Assembly (NCBI GenBank): GCA_964485405.1
Contig: CAZAJG010000019.1
Location: forward strand, 1-64,000
Direction: 5' to 3'
Origin: CAKZNE01 sp964485405
Lineage (GTDB): Bacteria > Bacteroidota > Bacteroidia > Flavobacteriales > Schleiferiaceae
Length of the DNA: 64,000 bases
Position numbers and translations under genes: made by a program. The first letter of the stretch is position 1. Each line of letters begins with the position of its first letter. The notes under the pieces are model-generated. The model was given only the letters and a program-made list of their open reading frames with translations. It was not told the DNA's origin and did no database searches. This document shows, in pieces, positions 1 through 8,889 of this stretch.

Positions 1-2
1 AT

Positions 3-1250
3 CGCTTTCAGCAACATGCAGGAAGTCCAGAATCTTACGAAGTAGGTCCATTAGCCACTTTAGGGAAAGACATTGGCTCCAGTTCCAGGCCAGGAATATC
101 AGAAGACGATGAAAATGATTTAGATCGGTCAAACCTTGGACTATATGTGGATGTAGAAGCGGACCTAACTGAGAAATGGTTGGTAGCGGCTGCTTTACGT
201 TATGAAAACTACAGTGATTTTGGTTCTAATCTTTCGGGCAAGTTGGCAACGCGTTATAAGCTAGATGATCATATTGGTGTGAGAGCCTCTTACAACAGAG
301 GTTTCCGTGCACCGTCCTTAGCGCAAATTGGCAATAGTGTAAGTACATCTACTGGGCAAAACGGAGTAATTGTAATCACCAAACAGGTAGCCAGTGCTGA
401 TTCTAGATTGGAGCAATTGGGAATTGAAGATCCCAAAGCTGAGATTTCGGATAACTACAACCTTGGTTTTATGGCCAATTTCTGGAACGGTAGCCTACTT
501 TTTACAGCCGATTTTTTCCAGATTAATATCAGCGACAGAATTGTTATTTCAGAGCGCTTGAGTACTTCATTGTTTCCTGCGGTAGCCGATTTATTCCCTG
601 AAGCTAAAGAAATTCGCTTTTTCACCAATCATGTAAATACTGCTACCAGAGGTTTAGAGACGGTATTAACCTATAAGAAGTTTTTGAGTGTAAACCATCG
701 TTTGTATTTGAGCGGAGCGTTTACTTACAATCAAACCGAGGTGGTTAGTCAAAAAGATATACCCGAAGAAATCTTGGCAGGCTCAAATGCTGAAGATCAA
801 GATATATTGCTTTTAGGACAAACCGCTATTGAGCTTATAGAAGTGGCACAGCCGCGCTCCAAGTTTATTGTTAATGCCAATTACCATTACAAAAAGTGGG
901 GGATAAATACCCGTATTACTCGTTTTGGAAACGTAAAAGCCTATAGCAGCGGACTTTCTGAGGAAGATGATAATGTAGAGTGTGATGATGATGGGAGATG
1001 CGTGCAAACCTTTGCCGCAAAAACACTTACAGATCTTTCTATTTCTTACGACTTCAGTTCTTCTTTTACACTAACTGTTGGCAGTAACAATGTATTTGAT
1101 GTTTATCCAGACAAGTACAACAACTTTAGAGATGGCTTTGTAGGAGAGGCAGGATCGTACCAAAACGGACAAATTCCTTATTCTAGAAACTCAAATCAGT
1201 TTGGGTTTAATGGAGCCTATTACTATTTGATGGCCAATCTGCGCTTTTAG
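3..1250 (+). CDS. TonB-dependent receptor, C-terminal part
   Basis: The reading frame is open from the first bases of the window, so the gene starts upstream and only about 415 C-terminal residues are present. What remains is the last part of a 22-strand outer-membrane barrel: alternating aromatic and polar strands, the barrel phrase 'YNRGFRAPSLAQIG' near window residue 100, the typical late-strand phrase 'VGSNNVFDVYPDKYNN', and a terminal phenylalanine (ANLRF) for BAM-dependent insertion. Family role is energised uptake of a large substrate with TonB/ExbBD; the plug and any SusC-type extension lie outside the window, so the substrate cannot be named. No SusD-like partner follows. The next gene is on the opposite strand. 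Confidence 0.9.
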   Translation, partial: RFQQHAGSPESYEVGPLATLGKDIGSSSRPGISEDDENDLDRSNLGLYVDVEADLTEKWLVAAALRYENYSDFGSNLSGKLATRYKLDDHIGVRASYNRGFRAPSLAQIGNSVSTSTGQNGVIVITKQVASADSRLEQLGIEDPKAEISDNYNLGFMANFWNGSLLFTADFFQINISDRIVISERLSTSLFPAVADLFPEAKEIRFFTNHVNTATRGLETVLTYKKFLSVNHRLYLSGAFTYNQTEVVSQKDIPEEILAGSNAEDQDILLLGQTAIELIEVAQPRSKFIVNANYHYKKWGINTRITRFGNVKAYSSGLSEEDDNVECDDDGRCVQTFAAKTLTDLSISYDFSSSFTLTVGSNNVFDVYPDKYNNFRDGFVGEAGSYQNGQIPYSRNSNQFGFNGAYYYLMANLRF

Positions 1251-1322
1251 GTTTTGTGCTTAAAGGCTATGCAGAGAGCTATCCAATTCATCCTCTCCAG
1301 GTGCGGTAATCTCAATTGCAAT

Positions 1323-1625
1323 CTATGCCTTCTTAAAAATCTTAGCATCCACCCAAAAGGTGCCAAAAGGAATAAAACTGGCCAATAAAACAATCCATGT
1401 GGTTTTAAAGAATTTCCAGTTGTGCTCTGAAGCTACAGCGAAGGTTAAAAGCACATAAACAATAAACAACACCCCGTGTACTGGGCCTACCATTTCAGAG
1501 ACTATACCGTTTTCGTATAGGTACTTCATAGGTACGGCTATAAATACTAATATGAGCAAAGAAGCACCTTCTAAAAATGCTATTATTCGCAATCGGCCTA
1601 GGTTGTTTTTTAGGAGGTCCTTCAT
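1323..1625 (-). CDS. DUF3817 family small membrane protein
   Basis: A 100-residue protein with three hydrophobic segments (about residues 13-33, 45-65 and 74-92). The pattern 'LGRLRIIAFLEGASLLILVFIAVPMKY' followed by 'GPVHGVLFIVYVLL' and 'PFGTFWVDAKIFKK' is that of the DUF3817 (YdzA-like) family of short integral membrane proteins, whose function is not established. The length is normal for the family. It is convergent with the TonB receptor and separated from the next minus-strand gene by about 137 bases without a recognisable feature. Confidence 0.8.
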   Translation of the reverse strand: MKDLLKNNLGRLRIIAFLEGASLLILVFIAVPMKYLYENGIVSEMVGPVHGVLFIVYVLLTFAVASEHNWKFFKTTWIVLLASFIPFGTFWVDAKIFKKA

Positions 1626-1762
1626 TGTTTTTAATCCTGAGTGTTAGGTTGGTCAAAGATAAATACGGAAGCTTAGCTGGACTAAAAACAGGAGCAAAAT
1701 ATTAAAGAGAAAACCATCATTTTGTAACCCATAGTTTTAGTATGAGGTTTAAAACTTAGGCT

Positions 1763-4309
1763 TTACCTTTTCAAGAAGAGTTGGGAACTCAATAAGGTTT
1801 GATTTCTAAATCCGCTTATTACATATGTTCCAGGGGCTAAGCCGCTAAGGATAAGGTAAGTGTTGTTGGTGCTTGTGTTTATCTCTTTTTGAAGAATCAA
1901 TTTTCCTCTAATGTCTGATACCCGAATTGTATTGAGGTTGCATGCATCGCAATTTACATTTATGAATTCGGTGGCTGGATTCGGAAAGAGGGTAAAGCGG
2001 TCTAAATTGATGGAACCATTTGGAGCGGTTTGTTGTGGAACATAGGAAATCCAAGGACGAGCTTGTTTAATAATCAATTGATCTTCACTCGTAATCTTGT
2101 ATTCAATATCCATAGCGAAGGTAGCATTGTTTTCGGCCTTGTAAAGTTTCCTAAAACGGTTGTGAATCACCGTCAGGTAATCCGTCAGTAAGGCTAAGTG
2201 CTCTTCCGACATCAATAAAGAATCGTCATCAACAAGGCTTGAATAACCAATTACTATATAGCTCTGGTCTTCACCATCGGAAGCTTGATTTAAAAGAATT
2301 TCTTCTGGTCGTGCATCTGCTGTAGGATTGGTAATTAACTCAGATTCCGCTTGAGAGTTTAGATAAAAAGTATTGTCTGTATGATATATAGGGTCTGCGC
2401 TAACGCCAACTCCATTCACTTTTTCATCCTCATAGTTGGGATGGCAAAGCATTCCCATGGAAGTTAAAAAATGATTGACTTTATGAAATTCCCTTTCCTC
2501 AAAAGCCTCGAGATTCCATAGGCCCGCATAAACTTGTTTTAAAGATTTAGAGATGTGTCCTTCATCCGGATGTTGCGTTTTTGAAGTATACAAACCAGCT
2601 CCACTAAATCCGGGTAAATCTTCATTGTTTGTACTGGATCTACACCTTATGGAAATACCCTCAGGAAAGGCGTTTTGCATCACCGATAATTCGTCCAGCA
2701 TCCAATTGGGAACAGCTGCATCCTTTATTTTTCGTCTAAATATTTTGAGCATTTCATCGCGGGTTGTTCTATCCGAAACAAAATCAGGATCGTGAATGAT
2801 AAGATCTATTTCATCAAAAAAATCATTGTATTTCATGAATTCCTGATAAAAGTAAAAGGGTACACCAAAACCATTGGGAATGGTTCCTTGAGGAAAGCCA
2901 AAGTTGCGCATGGTGGCCACATTGGTGCACTTGGCGCCAAATCCGTCAAACATATCAAAGGTAATATCGCTTAAAGGTTTAATGGTGGTGTAATCTAAAT
3001 TTAAGGGTGGATCTTGCTCCGTTTGGGGTCTACTGTTTATGTACCATTCATTTACCTCTTCTAGGGTAGCTTTACGGAGAATAAAATCACTTTGATCGGC
3101 CTTGAAATAAACGTAGTTCCCCAGCAAGCTGGCAATGGTATCATTTTCTAGAGGATCTCGGATAAAGGCATTTGGAATTTTATCCTGTATGGCCCGTAAG
3201 TTAACATGCGATAGTGGCGTTTGGATTTCAGAGGTTATAATACCACTGGTTCTAGGCAGTGAGTTTGGGATGGTTTCATACAGAACAATGTCTTTTGGAT
3301 TCGGCACTTCATCTGAAACAATATGCCTGAAAAAACCGTAACTCTCGGTTTGATTCAAACCCCAATAGTCCACTCCAGCATATACATCTGATTCAAATAA
3401 TGCGGGGACCCTTGAGTTTTGATAAAGCTCTATTTCAGTATAATAATCAGCTTCGTTGCTTTGATTGACATAATACGAGAAATTGTTCTCCAAAAAAGGC
3501 ATATTTCCCGCCAATAGTTCTTGGGTTTTCTGAACGATAGCGAAGGGCATGCTCTCGTTATTTGTGTAGTTGAAGGCCAAGGTGCCGAGCGTACCATTGT
3601 TGGATAAAACGGTAGGGTGATAAATAATATGTCCTTTAACCACATCTGGCCCTACATGACTAACGCCTAAAAAAGTTGCAAAATCAATATGAAGCGCATA
3701 TCTATTGGTATTAATGAAGTAGATTTTAGGATTTGGAGAATTGAAATCTAAAATGATAAACTTTAAAAACTCCTTTCCATTTAAGTAGGGAGACCATTGA
3801 ACATTTTCCTGTAAAACGGCTAAGTCGCTAAAGGTTTTAAGGTTGTGTAAAGCAACTAAACCATCGTAAATGTCAATGGATGGCGCTGCGTTAATCGGGC
3901 TTTCTCGTGGAATGTTATTGTATTCCGCAACATCATCTAAACCGTCCCCATCCAAATCGGCTGGAAGGTTAATGGGATATTCTAAAACTTGATAATGCTC
4001 TAAAGGATAGTTCCCTAAAGGTTCGGAAATGATTGTAGTACCTGAATCGCCTAGTGTTATCGAAGAGTATACCTCAAAGGTAGAATCGATGTGGTGTTTT
4101 ACTTTTAAAACATAATAATGATCGGTACTGGAGTTTACCTCCAATTGTACTTGACCATTAACATCAATGCCATAGTTTAGAATAGGCACTTCTTGTTGAG
4201 CGTAGCTGCTATTAAGAGCACTCAAAAGAAGTATGCATAAGGTTAAGGCACAAGAAAAAGAACGGAATAAAGAATGTCTTTTTCTATTAAACGAAATCAC
4301 AATTTTCAT
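1763..4309 (-). CDS. Secreted T9SS-sorted dikinase-like protein (phosphohistidine + PEP/pyruvate-binding domains)
   Basis: 848 residues. An N-terminal signal peptide (hydrophobic about residues 16-37) precedes a region of unknown fold up to about 330. A phosphohistidine-type segment follows, with 'TPLSHVNLRA' near residue 368, then an ATP-grasp PEP/pyruvate-binding domain (about 455-765) with 'DGFGAKCTN' and the nucleotide-binding phrase 'RCRSSTNNEDLPGFSG' near 558. The end is a T9SS type A sorting domain ('LFPNPATEFINV' near 780, last strand before KR). The order histidine domain then ATP-binding domain resembles glucan/phosphoglucan water dikinases rather than PEP synthase, where the order is reversed. 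Export through the outer membrane is inferred from signal plus tail. Substrate unknown; an enzyme needing ATP outside the cell is odd, so it may be a repurposed binding protein. It stands alone, 110 bases after the TlpA-like gene on the same strand. Confidence 0.8.
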   Translation of the reverse strand: MKIVISFNRKRHSLFRSFSCALTLCILLLSALNSSYAQQEVPILNYGIDVNGQVQLEVNSSTDHYYVLKVKHHIDSTFEVYSSITLGDSGTTIISEPLGNYPLEHYQVLEYPINLPADLDGDGLDDVAEYNNIPRESPINAAPSIDIYDGLVALHNLKTFSDLAVLQENVQWSPYLNGKEFLKFIILDFNSPNPKIYFINTNRYALHIDFATFLGVSHVGPDVVKGHIIYHPTVLSNNGTLGTLAFNYTNNESMPFAIVQKTQELLAGNMPFLENNFSYYVNQSNEADYYTEIELYQNSRVPALFESDVYAGVDYWGLNQTESYGFFRHIVSDEVPNPKDIVLYETIPNSLPRTSGIITSEIQTPLSHVNLRAIQDKIPNAFIRDPLENDTIASLLGNYVYFKADQSDFILRKATLEEVNEWYINSRPQTEQDPPLNLDYTTIKPLSDITFDMFDGFGAKCTNVATMRNFGFPQGTIPNGFGVPFYFYQEFMKYNDFFDEIDLIIHDPDFVSDRTTRDEMLKIFRRKIKDAAVPNWMLDELSVMQNAFPEGISIRCRSSTNNEDLPGFSGAGLYTSKTQHPDEGHISKSLKQVYAGLWNLEAFEEREFHKVNHFLTSMGMLCHPNYEDEKVNGVGVSADPIYHTDNTFYLNSQAESELITNPTADARPEEILLNQASDGEDQSYIVIGYSSLVDDDSLLMSEEHLALLTDYLTVIHNRFRKLYKAENNATFAMDIEYKITSEDQLIIKQARPWISYVPQQTAPNGSINLDRFTLFPNPATEFINVNCDACNLNTIRVSDIRGKLILQKEINTSTNNTYLILSGLAPGTYVISGFRNQTLLSSQLFLKR

Positions 4310-4419
4310 ACGGCCTTATTTTATCCCATCCCGTTAGAGAATACTTTCTCCTAAGCAGATTTAAAGATAACCGAAATATGTGAGTTTAAGCCAATTTGAA
4401 TGATCACCCTCGCTGTAAA

Positions 4420-5889
4420 TTACTTCTGCGAAAAGGTGTTTATGTTTTTTAAAGCTTCTTCAATAAGCAAGTCAGCTCCTTGTCCGGGAGCAGCGCATTT
4501 GTTTTGAATAATGTTCCCATGTTGATCTATTAAAACCGAGTGGGGCAGAGCACCAATATCAAATGCGTCTCTTAAATTTTTGTTCCATTGCCCTTGGGCA
4601 AAGAGGTTTTGGGTGGAGAGCTTGAATTTTTTGATGTAAGATTTCCAATCCGATGAATCCGAATCAAGGCAAATATTTACAATTTCTACAGCCTCATTTT
4701 TAAACTGTTCAATCAGTTCATTTTCATCCGGAAATTTTTTAATACAAGGTTTACACCAAGTTGCCCAAAAGTTTATCAAAACAATCTTCCCTTTAAAATA
4801 ACTCGGTTCTATGGCCTTTCCACTTTCGTTTTTGAGATAAAAGTAAGGTGCAGGAGCGCCTTCGGGTAAAATGGGACCTACTTTACTGGCTTCTATTACA
4901 AAGTCTTTTAAATCCGCTCTATGGATTAACTCTAACCAGTCCGATTGGAAACTCCTTTTATCGTGTTCCAAATATTGTAAGAAAAGAAAAGCCCAGTAAA
5001 AATCTGCCGTCTCTTCATTCAAATAGGTAGCCACCATTTCTTTGCGTAGAGGTTTCATGGTGTCTGGATACATCTGAACAGAAAGATTCCGTTCTTTCCA
5101 AACTCGATTGATTTGAAAGGTTACCACATTGTTTAGAAAGAGCGCATAATGAATATTTCCAAGCATTTCACGGTTGTTAACCGTTACAGGAACTAGTGTT
5201 TCTTCAAAAAAGTTAGGCGGTAAAGCATCTTCCTTGTTTAGCATTTTAGTGCGGTAGGAGTAGCTGTTAAACTTCCATTCAGCATTCAGGTATTGTAACC
5301 GGAGTGTTTCATAATCTACATATGTTTTTGGCAGTCCGTTTTTATGTTTTTGCAGGTAGTTTAAGTGCTCTTTGGTGATGGCGTTGTTTCCATCAATCAA
5401 TTCTTGAAAATTATTATCGCCATGCGTGAAGTTAGTGCGAGGCATCCAATCGGCATGAATGGATCCAAAAGCTTTGGCTTTTTCATGCAAAAAGTGGTGT
5501 ATGTCTCTTGCGTCACCTTCAAACTGGGGTTGAGAAATGTTGGTGCTAACCCGGATCTGATCTGACGAATGGGGTTGTGCAAAGAGTCTAAAGTCTTGTC
5601 TGTTGAGGGTAAGGCTGTAGTGTGCTTTCCCTTGAGCTACTACATCTAGATTCAACTCAGATGTAGGAGGAATAAGTGTGTCCATCCTTTGAACATCCCA
5701 AGGAAAAGGGTAGGAATTTTCCAGTTGAACACGCAAAGAATCGGTGGTTTCGTTGTAAACGGTTAAATGGGCTTTTCCGTTTAGGTCAAAAGTGCTTTTA
5801 GGTGGATCTGTTTTGCAGGATTGTAAGTTGAAAAGGAGAAGGAAAAAGATTGTAACAGTGATAGAAAACAGAGGTTTAATTCTAGTCAC
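4420..5889 (-). CDS. TlpA-type thioredoxin-fold lipoprotein
   Basis: Periplasmic redox protein of the TlpA/ResA class attached to a large N-terminal region. The C-terminal thioredoxin domain carries 'NFWATWCKPCIKKFPDE' with the WCxxC active site about residues 377-382, and the cis-proline context 'ALPHSVLIDQHGN'. The N-terminal 340 residues match the beta-rich plus helical layout of Bacteroidota TlpA-like proteins (DUF4369-like), recognised only by layout. A lipobox-like 'LFNLQSC' follows the hydrophobic stretch. The frame is open further up to ATGs at 5940 and 5955, but these overlap the upstream FRG gene and put a charged 20-residue leader in front of the signal; a GTG at 5889 gives a clean lipoprotein signal, hence this start. 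The 5' end is uncertain. Confidence 0.8.
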   Translation of the reverse strand: MTRIKPLFSITVTIFFLLLFNLQSCKTDPPKSTFDLNGKAHLTVYNETTDSLRVQLENSYPFPWDVQRMDTLIPPTSELNLDVVAQGKAHYSLTLNRQDFRLFAQPHSSDQIRVSTNISQPQFEGDARDIHHFLHEKAKAFGSIHADWMPRTNFTHGDNNFQELIDGNNAITKEHLNYLQKHKNGLPKTYVDYETLRLQYLNAEWKFNSYSYRTKMLNKEDALPPNFFEETLVPVTVNNREMLGNIHYALFLNNVVTFQINRVWKERNLSVQMYPDTMKPLRKEMVATYLNEETADFYWAFLFLQYLEHDKRSFQSDWLELIHRADLKDFVIEASKVGPILPEGAPAPYFYLKNESGKAIEPSYFKGKIVLINFWATWCKPCIKKFPDENELIEQFKNEAVEIVNICLDSDSSDWKSYIKKFKLSTQNLFAQGQWNKNLRDAFDIGALPHSVLIDQHGNIIQNKCAAPGQGADLLIEEALKNINTFSQK

Positions 5890-5933
5890 GGTATTTGTTT
5901 TTTTAACTTTTGTTGCATAAACATAAATATTGA

Positions 5934-6719
5934 CTACCATCGATCCATATCCCATCTATTGATATACTGATTATTAGCCATTCCAAATCCATCCAAATCA
6001 GGAAAAAGGCTTAAGGTCCAAATATTGAAAGTGCTTTCTAATATAATTTTTGATTCTTTTTTCAATTTTGGAGAAATTGCAATTGGTAAAATATACTTTT
6101 CTTGGTTGGGGAGCATTAGACTACCTTTCATAGAATCTGATACTTTACTGTATAGAAATTGAGAATGCTGAGCGGCAGTGCGCATTGAAACTGTGGGAGG
6201 TTCCCAAGTATAAATGTCATCTGAATGCATATGTTTGATAATATCGTTATAACTCTCTTTTTTCATAACATTTTCATGTCCCAATAGAAAATGTGTATGA
6301 ATACCTAATAAGAGTCCTTTTTTAGATTTTAATGAATTAACGCAGAACCAAAGCGCTACAAGAATATTTCTAGAGAAATCAACAAATCTTGTAGCTGCAC
6401 CGTGTAGTTGGAGTTTCCCTAATAGTTCAAAATCGTAAAGTTCCCTACCATTTTGATATCGATATCCCTTATGAGTTGCTTGTTCTAATAGATCAAGTTC
6501 ATAATTCTCGATGTATGAATCAAAATCTTTAATATTTGGACTAGTTTTTATTATTCTTCTATAAGCTGAACTGTGAATACTCCATTCAATATTGCTTTGA
6601 CCTCTCCAGTACCAAACGTTGTTCTTTGCTCCTTTTTGTCCAGTTGTTAACGAAATTAATTCAACAAAAGATTCTGGCTCCAGTACAGTTCCAAATTTAT
6701 CATCTTTAAAGTATCTCAT
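5934..6719 (-). CDS. FRG domain-containing protein
   Basis: 261 residues with the FRG domain: 'WYWRGQSNIEWSI' near residue 37 (the family's W-R-G-Q signature) and 'LGKLQLHGAATRFVDFSRNILVALWFC' near 122, equivalent to the usual LLALxQHxGxPTRLLDWT and ALYFA motifs. The catalytic role of FRG domains is not firmly known; related proteins recur in accessory and anti-phage neighbourhoods. The gene is visibly richer in A+T than the genes around it. It ends 45 bases before the likely start of the TlpA gene and begins 75 bases downstream of the speD stop on the same strand. Cytoplasmic, no signal or membrane segment. Confidence 0.8.
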   Translation of the reverse strand: MRYFKDDKFGTVLEPESFVELISLTTGQKGAKNNVWYWRGQSNIEWSIHSSAYRRIIKTSPNIKDFDSYIENYELDLLEQATHKGYRYQNGRELYDFELLGKLQLHGAATRFVDFSRNILVALWFCVNSLKSKKGLLLGIHTHFLLGHENVMKKESYNDIIKHMHSDDIYTWEPPTVSMRTAAQHSQFLYSKVSDSMKGSLMLPNQEKYILPIAISPKLKKESKIILESTFNIWTLSLFPDLDGFGMANNQYINRWDMDRW

Positions 6720-6794
6720 AAATTAGTTATATCTCCAAGATTAAGTTCTTATTCTGTTTGAAATAATGAGTGATTCTCCAATGAAAATATAATT

Positions 6795-7181
6795 CTATCC
6801 TTTTGAATTTTCATCTTTAAACTCCACAGGCTGATCAAAAATACCCCGTTTCATTTCCATTACAGAAGTACGTTTGGCACCTAACCGTTGTTCCAAAACC
6901 TCTTTTACCTTCCAAGGAGATACAGTAGTTCCACAGGTAAAAGCATCTACAGCGGCATAGCCATGTTCGGGCCAGGTATGAATGGTAATGTGAGATTCGG
7001 CTATAATAACCACACCGCTTACGCCATGTGGGTTAAACAGATTGGTATGGGAGGAAACAATGGTAGCACCAGATTCTACAGCAGACTCATTCATATACTT
7101 TTCAATGCGCTTGGCATCGTTTAAAATGTCTCTATCGCAATCGTAGAGCTCTATAAGTATATGAGTTCCTAAGTGGTGCAT
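6795..7181 (-). CDS. speD: S-adenosylmethionine decarboxylase proenzyme
   Basis: 128 residues, the normal length of the short bacterial/archaeal AdoMet decarboxylase. It makes decarboxylated AdoMet, the aminopropyl donor for spermidine synthase. The self-cleavage site is visible as E62-S63-H64, with H68 and C83 in 'HTWPEHGYAAVDAFTCG'; S63 would become the pyruvoyl cofactor. All residues for processing and catalysis are present. It is the last gene of the minus-strand cluster beginning with the pspA-like gene and shares the pathway with the spermidine synthase encoded 1.7 kb upstream. A 117-base spacer with a repeat element separates it from the K+ channel, so it may also have its own promoter. 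Confidence 0.95.
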   Translation of the reverse strand: MHHLGTHILIELYDCDRDILNDAKRIEKYMNESAVESGATIVSSHTNLFNPHGVSGVVIIAESHITIHTWPEHGYAAVDAFTCGTTVSPWKVKEVLEQRLGAKRTSVMEMKRGIFDQPVEFKDENSKG

Positions 7182-7199
7182 TGTTTTGTTTTCGTTTTT

Positions 7200-7298
7200 T
7201 TTTAATTGTTTTAGTTTGAATATCGAATATTGAACCGATGAATTTTGAGTGCTGAAGTTTCAATATTTCGACATTCGACATTCGACATTCGACATTCA
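7200..7298. repeat. Intergenic inverted/tandem repeat element
   Basis: Between the K+ channel and speD the sequence contains 'cgaatattgaa' (about 7223) and, inverted, 'ttcaatatttcg' (about 7258-7270), followed by four exact tandem copies of the heptamer cgacatt (7269-7296) that run up to the channel stop codon. It resembles the short REP-like intergenic elements common in Flavobacteriia (recalled, not searched). It could act as an mRNA hairpin or terminator-like divider inside the operon. Confidence 0.6.
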
Positions 7299-8351
7299 TC
7301 ACATCATTCGCCCATCTTCGGTTTTAAAGTCGTTTGAAATTTTTGTTTTAGCCGAGCTATTGGTCATCATAATGAGATAGTCCTGCTCTTCTATAGTAAA
7401 ATCTTGGGTTGGATTTTTATACAGCGTATTGTCTTCATTGGCTTTGCAAATACCAACGAGTATGGCGTTGTAGTTTTCCTTAACATCCTTAAAAGTAGAG
7501 TGATAGCCCTTTTGTAAGTAGGGGTTGCTCGGGTTTACTTTAAACTGCACAATATCGTATTGATCATCGGAAATGGAGGTTTCCATCAAATCTTCTGTAA
7601 AGTCAGCTGCATCAGGCTCAAAAATATAGCTAGCCACGAGTTTAGAGGCGATTTCATTTTTTGAAACAATGTAGGTGACTCCCACGGAGCGAAAAGTATC
7701 TTTCAAGTCTGGAGAGTTTAAAAGCACTACAAAATCAAGATTTTCGTAGTGTTTTTTAATGTTGATGATGTGTATCAAGCTCTCGGAATCATCATTAAAA
7801 TTGATGAATACTTTGGCGCAAGAACTGATGTTAAGCTTTTCTAAAGCTTCATAGTTGTTGTAATCTGCAAAAAGAGCAAACACTTTGTCTTTGGCAAAAG
7901 TTTCTCTTATTAAATCAATATCGTCCTTTTTATTGGTAACAACAGCGATGCTACGGTTTGATTTTACAATCTGTTGGGTGACTTGTTTGCTGAAATTATC
8001 CCAGCCTACAATGATGAAATGTTTATTCATTTTGGTTCCAAACTGACCGGTTTTCATGGCATCCATATACGAACTGATTTTAAAAGAAACTCTTCCTATG
8101 ATATAACTTAAAATACCTAAACTCCCTATTATAACTAATATTCCAAAGATTTTACCGAAAGGAGTAACTGGGTAAAAATCTCCGTAACCTACCGTGGTTA
8201 GCGTAACTAAGGAGTACCAAAGGGCATCCCAAATGTTTTTAATGTTTGCATCAGGCGATTGACTTTCAAAAAACACCAAGGCTCTAAGAAAGACGAAGAC
8301 CCCAACAATTACCGAGAGGTAGGTGACTGCTCTTTTATATTCCTTACTCAT
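7299..8351 (-). CDS. Potassium channel with RCK/TrkA domain
   Basis: 350 residues: two membrane helices (about 10-28 and 66-88) flanking a pore loop with the K+ selectivity filter TVGYGD at residues 53-58, then a cytosolic RCK (TrkA-N) Rossmann domain from 110 and a TrkA-C-like lobe (about 265-335). This is the layout of a two-helix, ligand-gated K+ channel such as MthK or GsuK. The expected glycine-rich GxGxxG of the Rossmann fold reads GWDNFS (115-120), so nucleotide binding may be altered. The start overlaps the rhomboid stop by eight bases, indicating cotranscription. In this cluster it plausibly links polyamine level or membrane stress to ion flux (inference). Confidence 0.9.
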   Translation of the reverse strand: MSKEYKRAVTYLSVIVGVFVFLRALVFFESQSPDANIKNIWDALWYSLVTLTTVGYGDFYPVTPFGKIFGILVIIGSLGILSYIIGRVSFKISSYMDAMKTGQFGTKMNKHFIIVGWDNFSKQVTQQIVKSNRSIAVVTNKKDDIDLIRETFAKDKVFALFADYNNYEALEKLNISSCAKVFINFNDDSESLIHIINIKKHYENLDFVVLLNSPDLKDTFRSVGVTYIVSKNEIASKLVASYIFEPDAADFTEDLMETSISDDQYDIVQFKVNPSNPYLQKGYHSTFKDVKENYNAILVGICKANEDNTLYKNPTQDFTIEEQDYLIMMTNSSAKTKISNDFKTEDGRMM

Positions 8352-8889
8352 GTGCTACTTTTTTACGTAATCGATAAGCGATAAAAGCACCGCTCATTGC
8401 TCCAAACAAGTGTCCTTCCCAAGAGATTAAACGGTTGGTAGGAAACACGCCAAAAATTAACCCTCCATAAAGCCCAATTACCAGTATGGAAAGGAGAAGG
8501 GAGCGTACATCTTTTTGTAAAAAGCCATGTACAACCAAAAAGGCGGCTAGTCCATAAATCAATCCACTGGCGCCAATATGCACGGCAGAACGACCAAATA
8601 TCCAAACCAATAAACCTCCTAGTACAACAATGGTAAAAATAACCACGGGTGTTTTTTTAGGGTAAAAATTACCAATTAAAAACAGCAAGAAAAATAGGGG
8701 GATGGTATTGGATAATAAATGCGCCCAGTTGGCATGGAGTAAAGGACTTAAAGGAATCCCAATTAAGCCACTTAAGGTTCGGGGTTTAATGCCGAGTTGA
8801 TTGAAATCGTACAGCAACACCCAATCCAGTAGGTGAATAATGTAGAGCAGGGCTACAAAACGGATGATATGTTTTAGGTTCTCATTCAT
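8344..8889 (-). CDS. Rhomboid-family intramembrane serine protease
   Basis: About 181 residues, six predicted membrane helices, a compact rhomboid core. The catalytic serine lies in 'HIGASGLIYG' (Ser at about 108) and the histidine in 'GHLFGAMSGAF' (about 160); the L1-loop phrase 'HANWAHLLSNTIPL' is also typical. Family role is cleavage of membrane proteins within the bilayer; the substrate is unknown. The ATG at 8889 shares one base with the spermidine synthase stop (TGATG), which favours it over the ATG at 8904 five codons upstream. The 3' end overlaps the channel gene by eight bases. Confidence 0.9.
   Translation of the reverse strand: MNENLKHIIRFVALLYIIHLLDWVLLYDFNQLGIKPRTLSGLIGIPLSPLLHANWAHLLSNTIPLFFLLFLIGNFYPKKTPVVIFTIVVLGGLLVWIFGRSAVHIGASGLIYGLAAFLVVHGFLQKDVRSLLLSILVIGLYGGLIFGVFPTNRLISWEGHLFGAMSGAFIAYRLRKKVAHE

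Noticed and set aside
813..1007. Minus-strand frame inside the TonB receptor gene
   Set aside because: Antisense to barrel coding sequence with no family pattern.
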